Of a stretch of 64,000 bases of DNA, positions 26,381 through 35,714 are shown piece by piece. Position numbers and translations under genes: made by a program. Each line of letters begins with the position of its first letter. The stretch's first letter is position 1. The notes under the pieces are model-generated. The model worked only from the letters and a program-made list of their open reading frames with translations. It was not told where the DNA came from and searched no databases. Source of the stretch: Pseudomonas umsongensis (GTDB lineage Bacteria; Pseudomonadota; Gammaproteobacteria; Pseudomonadales; Pseudomonadaceae); NCBI RefSeq assembly GCF_002236105.1, contig NZ_NIWU01000001.1, positions 496,001-560,000 of the forward strand, read 5' to 3'.

Positions 26381-27840
26381 CGCGGTGCGTGGGTTCTCCT
26401 GTCCTGGACCCTGAAACTCAAGTGCACGCAGGTGCCCTGTTTTTCATCGATTATCAGGCTCGCATCGCCGCCAAAGCTTTCCATGATCTGCTTCACCATG
26501 ATAAATCCGATACCCAGCCTACCTTGTCGGGTGGTGTAGAACGATTTGAAGGCCATCATTTGCTGTTGCCGGGAAGATCCACCTCCGGTGTCGCCAATGG
26601 TCAGGTGCAGCCATTGATGGACATCATCCAGGCGAGCCACGATGCTCAGTTTTCCTGCCGTCGGCATCGCTTCCATGGCATTGGCAATGACGCTGCCTAA
26701 AATCTGCGAGAGCAGCAGTGGATTGCTGATTACCCAGGGCGTGGGTTCATTTTTGAACTCGACCTGGATTTTCGATTGACTCAGTTGTGCGCTGAAACTG
26801 TTGAGTGTGAGTTGTATCATCTCCATCGGATCCACCCGTTGCGCCTCCCCGCGGATCGGACCCAGGCACAGGAGCAATTCCTGCACCCATCGCGACATCC
26901 GCTCCACCTGACTAATAATATCGTCGAGCTGCTTCTTTGCAGGCTGGCCCTGAATGTCATTTGCCAATTCCGCACTTGAGCGGATGCAGGCCAGAGGATT
27001 ACGCAGGCTATGGGCGACGGCAGTGGACATTTCGCCCAAGCCAACGTAGGTCTTGTTGGCAACGACTTGAGCCTCTTGCGAGGCCAACTGGATCGATGTT
27101 CGTCGGGCAATCCAGTAAATCCCGAAGTAAACAAGCAGGCCACCCATGGTGGACAACCAGATGATCCAGTGACCGTGGTTCAGGCGTTCAATCAGGTCGA
27201 TGGGCTCCCTGTAGATTTCAACCACCGCCAGAATATTTCCCCGGTCATCGACCAGAGGGATGTAGCTTTCGATGAAGAACTTTTTCGGGGGGTACAGGAA
27301 TTTTTGTTCACTGCGGTCCGCAGCGACATTGCTGTATTTGGTGGATATCCGTTCTTTGGAACTGAATGCCTGTTCAAGCTCGTCATTCAAAAATGCTCGG
27401 CCAACCAGCTTCTGGTTGGTTGACCAGACCACTGTTCGATTTGGGGAATAGATATTGATCAAGAGCGAGTTCGGAAGATGCGCAAGATAGTCCAGGAACT
27501 CGAAGCTGGCGGGCTGTGCGCTTTGTTTCTTTTCTTCTGGTATCGCCTGGTGTCGAGCGTAGGTGAGCACCTCCCCGATCTGTCTACCCGCCAGCCCGTG
27601 GTGACGTATCTCACCTTTGGCAATGGTCTGGATGAACTGCGCTGTTATCAGCGCATCGCGTTCAAGGCTTTCGGCGACCAAAAATCTTGTCGACCACGAA
27701 CCCACCCCGAAAGCGATCACGCTGATCAGTACGAAACTGACGATCGAAAACCAGCGCAGGAGATTGAATTGTTGAGTGGGTGCAATCGCGTCAACGGTTC
27801 CAGGGAGAAAGCGTTTATACAGCACGTCGATTGCAGGCAT
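26377..27840 (-). CDS. Orphan membrane sensor histidine kinase
   Basis: A 487-residue kinase: TM1 about 31-52, an extracytoplasmic region of about 170 residues with a Cache/PAS-like look (VVWSTNQKLVGRAF ... IPLVDDRGNILAVVEIY), TM2 about 225-245, then H box AVAHSLRNPLACI, N box IANAMEAMP, G1 IGDTGGG and G2 RLGIGFIMVK. The kinase core resembles the NtrB/DctB type that signals to sigma54 activators. No response regulator is adjacent, so it is an orphan. It starts at an ATG at 27840, and the 5' region to 28063 is gene-free. Confidence 0.87.
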   Translation of the reverse strand: MPAIDVLYKRFLPGTVDAIAPTQQFNLLRWFSIVSFVLISVIAFGVGSWSTRFLVAESLERDALITAQFIQTIAKGEIRHHGLAGRQIGEVLTYARHQAIPEEKKQSAQPASFEFLDYLAHLPNSLLINIYSPNRTVVWSTNQKLVGRAFLNDELEQAFSSKERISTKYSNVAADRSEQKFLYPPKKFFIESYIPLVDDRGNILAVVEIYREPIDLIERLNHGHWIIWLSTMGGLLVYFGIYWIARRTSIQLASQEAQVVANKTYVGLGEMSTAVAHSLRNPLACIRSSAELANDIQGQPAKKQLDDIISQVERMSRWVQELLLCLGPIRGEAQRVDPMEMIQLTLNSFSAQLSQSKIQVEFKNEPTPWVISNPLLLSQILGSVIANAMEAMPTAGKLSIVARLDDVHQWLHLTIGDTGGGSSRQQQMMAFKSFYTTRQGRLGIGFIMVKQIMESFGGDASLIIDEKQGTCVHLSFRVQDRRTHAPR

Positions 27841-28063
27841 AGGGAGTACTCCTGGGTATGCTGCTTTTCAGCAGCTTCAACCTCTCAAGCAAGCCTTGGG
27901 TGAATAGCAGCATCCATGCCAATGCAACGCTGCGCTTGGGCGGTGCATCTTTCAGCCATTTCTCCAGGAAGAACGCCGGTGCGAAGCGGGTATTACCCCC
28001 CCCATATATGGGGGTAGGTTCCCCGGGGCGAGTAATAGCGGTTGCGCTATTGGCGGGGGCTGA
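27841..28063. other. Gene-free interval with a CCCCCATATATGGGGG palindrome
   Basis: Between two minus-strand genes. It carries a perfect 16-bp palindrome at 27999-28014 and a short inverted repeat GCTGCTTTTCAGCAGC (27858-27873), which could form a hairpin. Either may end transcription of the glycosyltransferase gene (which stops at 28064) or control the kinase at 27840. No coding frame is supported. Confidence 0.4.
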
Positions 28064-30424
28064 TCAATCACTTGACGGGCGTTCGCCGGATATCAACCCG
28101 CGAATGGCGTTAATGGCGCGTTCGCGTGCGCTGGCGAGCAATTGCGGGGAAACCAAAGGCGCTTGCAAAAGCCCTTGTGGCAGGGGCATGACGCCAAGCG
28201 CGATGTGCGCCTGTTCGAATTGTCGTTCGCGCCTGATCAATCCGCCCGACACGAGCTTGAAATAGAACCTGCTGAAGCCCTCCTGCTGCTTGGGCGTGCC
28301 ACGTACCCCCGTTGTCCGGTCGATGACCCCCAGTCGTTGCTCCAGTGAGTGGCGAAGCCGGGCCTTGCCCTTGCGTTGGATGGGCAGCGGAAATACCGCT
28401 ACCGGACGCCCGGTCATGCAAGCCTCTGTGAGCATTGAAAGGCTGTCGCCGGTGACGATAAATCCATCCGCCAGGGCGAGAAATGCAGGGTAGGGATTGT
28501 CTTGCGTCTCACCGAATCGATACGCCCAGCATGGAACGTCAATGGCAGACAGCAACGCGTCGGTGGTTGTCGCCGATGAGCGCGGGCTGGTCGATAACAG
28601 GATCGAGCCACCCAGGGCCTTGACCGCGGCATTGGCTTCACGGCCAAGTCGAACTTCTGATTCCGTGTCCATGCAATAAGGTGCGGCACTGGCTCCCACG
28701 AGGACGGCGATCCAGGGGCGAGGCAGCGAAGTGAAGCGCTGTCGCCATCGCTCCAGTTGCGCCTGATCCAGCGTACGCGGATTCATGTACGGGGCAGGGA
28801 GGTCCACTACGTTGTCTGCCAGGGCAAGCCCATATTGCGGGGTCGACAAGACCAGGTCGAAGCGCCACAACGGGAGCTGGGCACGTCCCACATGGGCCAG
28901 TTTTGCCGTGCCCTTGGAGCGATGCTTGATCCATTGGGCAACCTGGGCGCAGCGCCGTCCTGCGCTCAATACCAGGTCTGGCCAGGGCGCGCTCAGGCCC
29001 GGGACTGCCCGTATGGGCAACCGGGTGCCCAACAGGGCGTCGAGCAGATAAGGGCGTGGGGGTGTGGTGATCTGTTTGCATTCGTAGGGCCAACCCAGTG
29101 CGTCGGCCATGGCTATCAGCTGTGCATTGTCGCCGGCATGTTGACTCAGTAGCACCCAGACCTTGGGGTTTTCGGCCGCTTTGCGCCGTAATGCATAGTC
29201 CGCGACGAAGCGTTGCGTGTGGCCTTTTTCGTCCACGCAATCAAGCTGCCAGCAACGATCCGGATAGCGCCGCGCGATGCGCCGCAGCAGTCGTCGCCAG
29301 CCGCTGACAGAGCTGGTCATCGAACCATCACCGCTGAGCCTTGCGTGAATATAAAGCAATCGGGAAGCCTGGTTGAACAGGCGATCCATGACCCAGGGCA
29401 AGTCTTCCGGCGGCAGCTTTTCAAGACCCTGGGCCGCGATGAAATCCTGGGGAGGTAAATCGACCTGGCGAAGCTGCTCGATATCCAATTGCCTGACCGT
29501 TGGGCCGTGCGCCTCCGTGGGTTGCCAGCGCCCGATCAATCCGAGATTCGTACACTGCAGCTTGCGACTGAGCAGCCTGGCATCTTGCGGGATAAGCGCC
29601 GGTAGAGTGGTGGCTTCCCGACTGCAGTGGACGAATCGCGGACTGGGCTGTGCTGCCGTGTAGAGCTCATACCCACTGGCGTCCGCCGCTTCCTCAAGGC
29701 TGAGAAAAATTTCCGCGTAGGGATGAATCTGATAGCTGTATTGCGCCGGCAGAGGTCTCCAGGGCTGTAGATGCAGCGTCGTGTAATGCAGCAACCGGGA
29801 CTCGCCGTGTTTGTATTCCAAGTCCCGAGCATGCCAGATGGCATCCAGAACGCCGAAGCAGCCCGGTATCTCGGAGGCGAGCGCATGCAGCTTTTTTTTG
29901 CTGGTCGTGGTGGCTGCTTGCATGTTCCAGCAGCAGCGCATCCGTTCGCAGTCGATGAGCATGACGGCCGTTTCCCTGGGCGCGAGCGCCAGATAGCCGT
30001 GCTCGCCCATCGGTTGGTCGAACAGCTCGGCCGGGTCGGCGGTGTAGAGTTGATCGACGTCGTTGTACAGCGCGCGACCGTGGCGCCCCGCCAGGTCCGG
30101 GATAGCGAAGCGGTAATTGGTAAAGCCGGTGCGCCAGCCCGCCTGGTTGAAGCCGGGCAGGCCCGTCATGCGGTAGACCTCATAACGGCGGTCCGGGTTG
30201 CGCACCTGTTCCAGCGCATAGACAAACATGCGCTCAGCGCGATATTGGGCAGGTTCGGTACCCAGGAATATGCGCACGGCAGGTGCCTGCGGTGCCCCGG
30301 CTCGGGCTGCCAAGACGATCGGCTCGATGCGCGGTATCGCGATGTGTTCCCCAATGTCCCCTGGGGTAGCGGGGTCATAGGTACCGATGCTTGAGGACGA
30401 CTGTGCTGAACCCTCCAGGCGCAT
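28064..30424 (-). CDS. Two-domain glycosyltransferase-like / ELM1 (DUF1022) fusion protein
   Basis: A 786-residue protein. Residues about 48-300 look like a GT8-type glycosyltransferase: VRIFLGTEP strand, then RALYNDVDQLYTAD with a D122-V-D124 metal motif. From about residue 405 (VWVLLSQHAGDNAQLIAMAD) to the end it matches the mitochondrial-fission ELM1 family, whose fold is GT-B-like (GDSLSMLTEACMTGRPVAVF near the nucleotide-binding loop). There is no signal peptide or membrane segment. The start at 30424 has GAGGAAA upstream. It lies beside a LicC-like gene and the lipid head-group operon, so it may glycosylate the same lipid, which is inference. Confidence 0.78.
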   Translation of the reverse strand: MRLEGSAQSSSSIGTYDPATPGDIGEHIAIPRIEPIVLAARAGAPQAPAVRIFLGTEPAQYRAERMFVYALEQVRNPDRRYEVYRMTGLPGFNQAGWRTGFTNYRFAIPDLAGRHGRALYNDVDQLYTADPAELFDQPMGEHGYLALAPRETAVMLIDCERMRCCWNMQAATTTSKKKLHALASEIPGCFGVLDAIWHARDLEYKHGESRLLHYTTLHLQPWRPLPAQYSYQIHPYAEIFLSLEEAADASGYELYTAAQPSPRFVHCSREATTLPALIPQDARLLSRKLQCTNLGLIGRWQPTEAHGPTVRQLDIEQLRQVDLPPQDFIAAQGLEKLPPEDLPWVMDRLFNQASRLLYIHARLSGDGSMTSSVSGWRRLLRRIARRYPDRCWQLDCVDEKGHTQRFVADYALRRKAAENPKVWVLLSQHAGDNAQLIAMADALGWPYECKQITTPPRPYLLDALLGTRLPIRAVPGLSAPWPDLVLSAGRRCAQVAQWIKHRSKGTAKLAHVGRAQLPLWRFDLVLSTPQYGLALADNVVDLPAPYMNPRTLDQAQLERWRQRFTSLPRPWIAVLVGASAAPYCMDTESEVRLGREANAAVKALGGSILLSTSPRSSATTTDALLSAIDVPCWAYRFGETQDNPYPAFLALADGFIVTGDSLSMLTEACMTGRPVAVFPLPIQRKGKARLRHSLEQRLGVIDRTTGVRGTPKQQEGFSRFYFKLVSGGLIRRERQFEQAHIALGVMPLPQGLLQAPLVSPQLLASARERAINAIRGLISGERPSSD

Positions 30425-30635
30425 GGGCGTTTCCTCGGAACATTAATCTCCACAGCATAGAGCGAAATACGCAAGTCGAGGATAAAGTTTGCGTGCGGTG
30501 TTTTTTTGAATCGAGGCGATGGGCGGGTGTCGAAAGGTTTAACTCAGCGAATGGATTGTTCTAGTCTTCCAACCAAGTCTTTAAATGATCGCAGGGTCCT
30601 GCTCGTTCAAATCCTTAAATGGGAGCCCGGGAGAA

Positions 30636-31433
30636 ATGGGTCTATTCGAACAACGCACCCGTACAGCTGCAATCTTGTTGAGCGCCGGCCAAGGACGACG
30701 GCTTCTTCCCTATACGACGAACACCCCCAAGTGCCTGATCGAGGTCGGTGGGCAGCGGGTCATAGAGTGGCAGATCGATGCTCTGATGGCCGCCGGGATA
30801 AGCCGGATCACCGCGGTCATCGGCTATGGAGCAGAGCAGGTCGAACGGGTGCTGAACGAACGTTACGGGCCTGGCGTCATTTCCACGATCTACAACCCGT
30901 TCTTTGAAGTTGCCGATAACCTGGCCAGTTGCTGGATGGCTCGCCAGATCATGCATGACGATTTCATCCTGCTCAATGGCGATACGTTATTCGACCACCC
31001 AGTCCTGGAGCGATTGCTTGATGCACCTGCCAGGGCGATTACGCTCGCGGTCGACAAGAAACTGGCGTACGACAGCGACGATATGAAAGTCCAACTGATC
31101 GGTGATCGAATCAGCGCCATCGGTAAACTGATTCCGCTCGATCATGTCGACGGGGAGTCTATCGGCATGATGCATTTTCAGGCCGGTGGAGGACCACTGT
31201 TTCGTAGTGCGCTGGAAGACAGCATGCGACGTCCTGAAGCCCTGCAAAGGTGGTACTTGAGCATCATCGATCACCTCGCAGGGACTACCGGGCAAGTGTT
31301 CGCGCAATCCATCGAAGGATTGGGCTGGGCTGAGCTGGACTTTCCTGCCGATCTCAGGGCTGCACAGGCACTGGTCAGGCCCTGGGTATGCCGCAAGCAA
31401 GGGACGGCAATTACCCTCGCGGAGGGAGAGTAG
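30636..31433 (+). CDS. Phosphocholine cytidylyltransferase-like nucleotidyltransferase (LicC family)
   Basis: A 265-residue nucleotidyltransferase. The N-terminal LSAGQGRRLLPYTTNTPKCL carries the nucleotide-binding signature with catalytic Lys, NPFFEVADNLASCWMAR corresponds to the LicC choline-site region, and LNGDTLF gives the metal-binding Asp. LicC enzymes make CDP-choline from phosphocholine and CTP, while sugar-1-phosphate substrates are alternatives. The ATG at 30636 has GGGAGA just upstream. It is divergent from the GT-ELM1 gene and convergent with the phosphoesterase. It could supply the CDP-alcohol for the phosphotransferase at 33368-34552. Confidence 0.85.
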   Translation: MGLFEQRTRTAAILLSAGQGRRLLPYTTNTPKCLIEVGGQRVIEWQIDALMAAGISRITAVIGYGAEQVERVLNERYGPGVISTIYNPFFEVADNLASCWMARQIMHDDFILLNGDTLFDHPVLERLLDAPARAITLAVDKKLAYDSDDMKVQLIGDRISAIGKLIPLDHVDGESIGMMHFQAGGGPLFRSALEDSMRRPEALQRWYLSIIDHLAGTTGQVFAQSIEGLGWAELDFPADLRAAQALVRPWVCRKQGTAITLAEGE

Positions 31434-31465
31434 GGCTGCTCCTGAGGTTGGGGTTTCAAGCTCGT

Positions 31466-32284
31466 CTATCGACCAGGCGGGCAGTCACAATGAGACTCGA
31501 TGCTGGGCTCAAAGGTGTCGCGCAAGGCAGAATATTCCCAGCGTTCGACGGTGACGCGCCTTGTTCGTTTGTCCAGATGGATTCGATTGAACGAATTGGG
31601 GGCATTGCCACGTAAACGTGACGAGAGGGTCGTTCCCGCCTGCACCCCCCAGATTTCCTTGGACAATGCGCCGTATTGCGTGCTGAGTGCCAGCACATAG
31701 GGAAGATGGATGTGCCCCCCCATCACCAAGTCGAGCCCGGACGAGGCCCAGCGTTCCAGTGCAGCCCTTGCACCGATCTGCAGATTGCGTTGGTCGCTGG
31801 CGACGATTGCGCCGAACGGCTGATGAGCGACGACGATGCGCAATTTTTGCGGATCGCATTTCTGTAGCCGTTCAGCCACTTCCTCGACTTGCCGGGCAGT
31901 GACCTTGCCATCTTTTCGGCGTGCCGGGTGGGTTGTGTTCAAGCAAATGATCAAGGCATCGTCATTCTCGAAAACGGGTGCGAGGTTGCTGTCGATGTAC
32001 TTGTAATAATTCCCGTAGGGTGAAAACAGGCGCGCGAACAGGTTGAACATGGGGATATCGTGGTTGCCGGGGATCGTCAGGACTTGCGGTATTCCATAGC
32101 CCTTGATGCGGTTGATGAATGCTTGCGCCGAGGCGAACTGCCCGCGCCGGGCGCGCTGTGTGATGTCGCCGGAGAAAAGGACCAGGTCGGCGCCGTGGGC
32201 CTGGACGTGCGTTTCAAAGGCTTGCATGACGGGGAGCTGTTCGGTGCCGAAATGGGTATCGGAAATATGCAGGAGACGGGTCAT
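31466..32284 (-). CDS. Calcineurin-like metallophosphoesterase
   Basis: A 272-residue phosphoesterase with all metal motifs in order: DTHFG (D9, H11), SGDITQRAR, PGNHDIP, VAHQPFG and GGHIHLP. The start at 32284 places HISDTHFG near the N-terminus as in the family. It is probably the last gene of the minus-strand operon from 38813. Family members hydrolyse phosphomono- or diesters, and in this lipid operon it may process a phosphorylated head-group or lipid intermediate. Confidence 0.88.
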   Translation of the reverse strand: MTRLLHISDTHFGTEQLPVMQAFETHVQAHGADLVLFSGDITQRARRGQFASAQAFINRIKGYGIPQVLTIPGNHDIPMFNLFARLFSPYGNYYKYIDSNLAPVFENDDALIICLNTTHPARRKDGKVTARQVEEVAERLQKCDPQKLRIVVAHQPFGAIVASDQRNLQIGARAALERWASSGLDLVMGGHIHLPYVLALSTQYGALSKEIWGVQAGTTLSSRLRGNAPNSFNRIHLDKRTRRVTVERWEYSALRDTFEPSIESHCDCPPGR

Positions 32285-32412
32285 CGTTGCTGGACATCCT
32301 CTATACCCGACAGGGCTTGGCGCTTGATTTGTCGTCCGTTGGTGCCACTGACCACGTTCTTTTCCACGTTCATGGGGCGCCTCCATCGTTCGCATTGCGA
32401 GCAGCAACTTCT

Positions 32413-33378
32413 TCAGCGAAGCCGGCGGCTTTTGAGCAGGCGCCAGAGCAATGGCCAGCCGAAGAGCAGTGGAAAACGACGCAAGCGATGGGTCACGACG
32501 ACAGGCTCACCCAAGTGGCGTTCCAGCTTCCATATGAGGTAGTCGACACCGTTTTCGAAGGTGAAAAAGGATTTGACCAGCCGCGCCACGTTCAAGGTTC
32601 TTCCCTGGACCCGCCGCCATTTCCACAGACGTTCATTACCTCGACGCGTGGCCATCGGGCAAAGGTTGCGATAACTGTCTTCTGCGCCCGCACAGGCCGC
32701 CATTTGCGTCACCGCAGGCGCGGCTGCCCGGGTGATGCGCGAATAATAGTCCATGTCATGCCTGACGAGCTGCCTGGGGCGATCAGCTGACTCGGGACGC
32801 AGCTCGGTCCGGTAGGTCAGCGACAATGATCTCTCCCACAGGGTGAAACTGTCGAATCGATCCGGCAGAGTGGCGACACAGCGACCCATCAGGGTCATCA
32901 CGGCTTGAGCCAGGGCGAAATGGATACGCTTGCGCGTTAACTCGTCCTTGCAATAAACCAGCCGGCAGGGCTGGGCGAAGCGGGCCCAGAGGTAGCTTTG
33001 AAACCACGAACCGGTACCCGCCTCGAAGTCCTGCAGCGACAGGATGGCGCATTTGGCATGGAGTATTTGCCCATCGGCCGCCACAGCCCTGACGAGGATC
33101 ACCGTGGGTGGCAGCCAGGCATTGGCAAGCTGCTGCAAGCGCGTGTGATGAGCGTGAGCGTAACTATCGACCAGCGCATACACATCGACCATGCCATCGG
33201 TGAGATCGCCGTTGCGCAGGCATGAACCGTAGACCAGCAGCGCCACCAATGCATCGCCCAAGCGTGTGTGCAATGCCTGGACAATTGCCTGCACCTCTTC
33301 GGGCATCGGCTGCGTGCACTGCTCCCTGACCTGTTCAAGCAGCTTCGCAGGGGGCGGCGGGCAGGCTTCATGCATCAT
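32413..33378 (-). CDS. Pol-beta-type nucleotidyltransferase domain protein
   Basis: A 321-residue protein with LLVYGSCLRNGDLTDG (residues 48-62), the Gly-Ser plus acidic pattern of minimal nucleotidyltransferases, then VDVYALVD. The C-terminal half is basic and hydrophobic (LIWKLERHLGEP ... LLFGWPLLWRLLKSRRLR), suggesting membrane association. The motif spacing is not canonical DxD, so activity is uncertain. It overlaps the CDP-alcohol phosphotransferase gene by 11 bases. Confidence 0.72.
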   Translation of the reverse strand: MMHEACPPPPAKLLEQVREQCTQPMPEEVQAIVQALHTRLGDALVALLVYGSCLRNGDLTDGMVDVYALVDSYAHAHHTRLQQLANAWLPPTVILVRAVAADGQILHAKCAILSLQDFEAGTGSWFQSYLWARFAQPCRLVYCKDELTRKRIHFALAQAVMTLMGRCVATLPDRFDSFTLWERSLSLTYRTELRPESADRPRQLVRHDMDYYSRITRAAAPAVTQMAACAGAEDSYRNLCPMATRRGNERLWKWRRVQGRTLNVARLVKSFFTFENGVDYLIWKLERHLGEPVVVTHRLRRFPLLFGWPLLWRLLKSRRLR

Positions 33379-34552
33379 TGAGGCCCGAGCGGGGCGCGAA
33401 CATCCGCACGATCAAGCGGTCGCGTTCAGCGCTCATGTCGATTCGACTGAGCCAGGGCTGCGGCGGCTGGCCTCGGTGCTTCAAGACAAGGGCGGACATC
33501 GTGCGCACCCCCAGGATCAGCGTCGAGACGCAGGTCCAGACGGCCACCCAGATCAACGCCGTGTCATGGGCATCGAACGCCCATAAGCTGGTCAGTATGA
33601 GCAAGTTGGGGTTGCGCCGCGCGGTGATCAGCCGGTTGAGTGAGTCGAAGGGGCGCCAGAGAAACAGCGAAAAAGGCGCGGCCAGCTTGAACGCACCTTC
33701 GCAAACCCTGCCTGCGATATAGCCCAGGCAAATGGCCCAGAGCACAGGCTCGAGGGGTATGGCCGAGTCCCAGGTCGCCTCGTAGCCCACTCCCCAGGCG
33801 ATGTACCAGAGCGGCGGGTGAATCAGGTCCAGGCCATGGTCGAAAAGGTTTCCGAAGCGCGTGGAGGTCACGGTGACGCGTGCCAGCTTGCCATCCACCG
33901 TATCCAGGAACGTCATCAACCAGCCGGCCAGCAGGCCCGCGCCAAATAATCCATGCCAGAACAGAAAGCCTGCGGCGATGGCCAGGACATAGCTTGCTGC
34001 CGTGACCTGGTTGGGACTGAGCCCCAGCCGCACGCACCAGACGGTGGCCCAGCGAGCAGGGACAGGCCAGATCGCCCGGGTGATGAAATCGGTGACGCCC
34101 TTGTAGGAGCCGTTGAACAGAGACTTCTCAAGATGCGCCTGGTTGGCGGCGGTGATTTGCGCGACCCAGGGAGGATCGAATTTGCGCAGTTGCGTCTGCA
34201 TCGCGGTGGCCACGGTGCCGGGAACCACTTTGCGTAATCCGGCGACGGCGTCAGTGTCCAGGCTGGGCAAGTGGGCGAGCCGCTCGACACTGGCGTGGGC
34301 GGCGACAATGGTGCCGGTGCGCGGGTCCTGTAGCGCGATCTCAGGCGTTGCCAGCAGCCCCTGGAGCACGCGGTCGTCGTAAAGGTAATCCTCGCGCAGC
34401 AGGACCACCTCGCCTTGTGCCGGCAACGGATCGTTCGCATTGCACAGATGGGCGTTGGGAAACTTTGCGAGCATACGGCCCACTCGCTCCCTGGAGGTCA
34501 GTCCCCACAGCCGCACCGGGCAGCTGCAGATCAGGTATACGGGAGTCTTCAT
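33368..34552 (-). CDS. CDP-alcohol phosphotransferase with N-terminal extension
   Basis: A 394-residue integral membrane protein. The CDP-alcohol phosphotransferase motif DxxDGxxARx8GxxxDxxxD is perfect (D217, D220, D238, D242), with about six membrane segments after residue 180. The first 170 residues are soluble, mixed alpha/beta (TPVYLICSCPVRLWGL, EVVLLRED), reminiscent of NTP-transferase modules fused to such enzymes in inositol-phospholipid synthesis. It transfers a phospho-alcohol from CDP onto a lipid alcohol or the reverse. In this operon the lipid partner may be ceramide. ATG at 34552 is preferred; an in-frame ATG at 34624 overlaps the upstream gene. Confidence 0.87.
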   Translation of the reverse strand: MKTPVYLICSCPVRLWGLTSRERVGRMLAKFPNAHLCNANDPLPAQGEVVLLREDYLYDDRVLQGLLATPEIALQDPRTGTIVAAHASVERLAHLPSLDTDAVAGLRKVVPGTVATAMQTQLRKFDPPWVAQITAANQAHLEKSLFNGSYKGVTDFITRAIWPVPARWATVWCVRLGLSPNQVTAASYVLAIAAGFLFWHGLFGAGLLAGWLMTFLDTVDGKLARVTVTSTRFGNLFDHGLDLIHPPLWYIAWGVGYEATWDSAIPLEPVLWAICLGYIAGRVCEGAFKLAAPFSLFLWRPFDSLNRLITARRNPNLLILTSLWAFDAHDTALIWVAVWTCVSTLILGVRTMSALVLKHRGQPPQPWLSRIDMSAERDRLIVRMFAPRSGLNDA

Positions 34553-34631
34553 GGTTGGTTGCGCCTGCGCCGAATCACATTGATTGAAGGAGCGGGCGCC
34601 AACGCCCTGTCCATTGAACAGCATGACGGTT

Positions 34632-35714
34632 TCAACGACTGCCCCGGTCCAGATACGCCACGATCACAATAGCCACTGCGAGCAAGACCAGGGCCGGCCC
34701 CAAAGTAGTGACCAGGATGTTCATTTTTAGCAGTAGACCGAGGTTTACGATGATCTGATTACTTACATAGACCATTAACCCGACTAGCGCACCCAAAGCC
34801 AGCCGTGCACCCAGGTTGGGCGAGCGCGGTTGTGCGAAGGCAAACGGGATGGCGAACAGGATCATCGCCAGGGTCAGGATCGGGCGCCCGAGCTTTTGCC
34901 ACATCGCCATTTCATATTGTGCCGAGGGCTGGCCCGAGCCTTTGAGGTACGCGATGTAACGGTAGAGCTGGCGGGCAGACAGGCTTTCGGTCGGCAGCGT
35001 AATGTCGCCCAATCGCGCACTGCCAAAAATCGAACGCCAGGGCATTTGGTCGAGTTGTTGCGTCGATTCAGCGTCCTGGTCCCACTGTTTCACCTGGACA
35101 TTGTTCAAACGCCACTGGCCTGCGTCCAATATGTCCGCCGTCTCGGCAAAGATGTAGGAAACCAGTGAGCGGTCGTTATCGAACCTGAAAATCTCAATAT
35201 TGACCGGCAACCGTTTGTGCGCAAGATTGCCAATACGGACGATCTGATCGTCCTGTCGAGCCCAGACACTGCCTTGATCGTTGCTCGCCTGCGCACCGGC
35301 GGCGATGGCTTCGTTGCGCAGCTCCAGGCCATTTTGCTGCAGGGGAGAGGCCACCCACTCATCCAGCGCCGCCCATGACAGCGCTAGCGCGAGACCGGCC
35401 ACTGTCGCCGTGAACCCGATCCGGGCAATCGACAGCCCGGTGGCGCGCATGACCGTCAGTTCCCGGGTGGCTGACAATTGCCCCAGCGCGGCAATGCCAC
35501 CCAGCAGGGCGATAAAGGGGCCAAGCTCGACGACACGGCGCGGCAACGTCAGGAACACGACTTCAATGGCCTGGCTCAACCGATACCCGCCGGGCGCCAC
35601 GTCGTCTAATTCACCCACCAGATCAAGGGTGGTGAACAACGGTAGCAGCAGCGCTGCCGCGGCCGCAAAACCGAAGAACACATGGCGAGTTATGTAGCGA
35701 TCGAGGACTTTCAT
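34632..35714 (-). CDS. LptG-like permease paralogue
   Basis: A 360-residue YjgP/YjgQ-family inner-membrane protein. MKVLDRYITRHVFFGF opens TM1, with a cluster of membrane segments to about residue 120, a beta-jellyroll periplasmic domain (about 130-265) and further membrane segments at the C-terminus (FAIPFAFAQPRSPNLGARLALGALVGL). LptF and LptG pull lipopolysaccharide out of the inner membrane. Its start overlaps the LptF-like stop (ATGA). It is encoded among lipid head-group genes and not next to leucyl aminopeptidase as the housekeeping copy usually is, so it is probably a dedicated paralogue for another lipid. Confidence 0.87.
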   Translation of the reverse strand: MKVLDRYITRHVFFGFAAAAALLLPLFTTLDLVGELDDVAPGGYRLSQAIEVVFLTLPRRVVELGPFIALLGGIAALGQLSATRELTVMRATGLSIARIGFTATVAGLALALSWAALDEWVASPLQQNGLELRNEAIAAGAQASNDQGSVWARQDDQIVRIGNLAHKRLPVNIEIFRFDNDRSLVSYIFAETADILDAGQWRLNNVQVKQWDQDAESTQQLDQMPWRSIFGSARLGDITLPTESLSARQLYRYIAYLKGSGQPSAQYEMAMWQKLGRPILTLAMILFAIPFAFAQPRSPNLGARLALGALVGLMVYVSNQIIVNLGLLLKMNILVTTLGPALVLLAVAIVIVAYLDRGSR

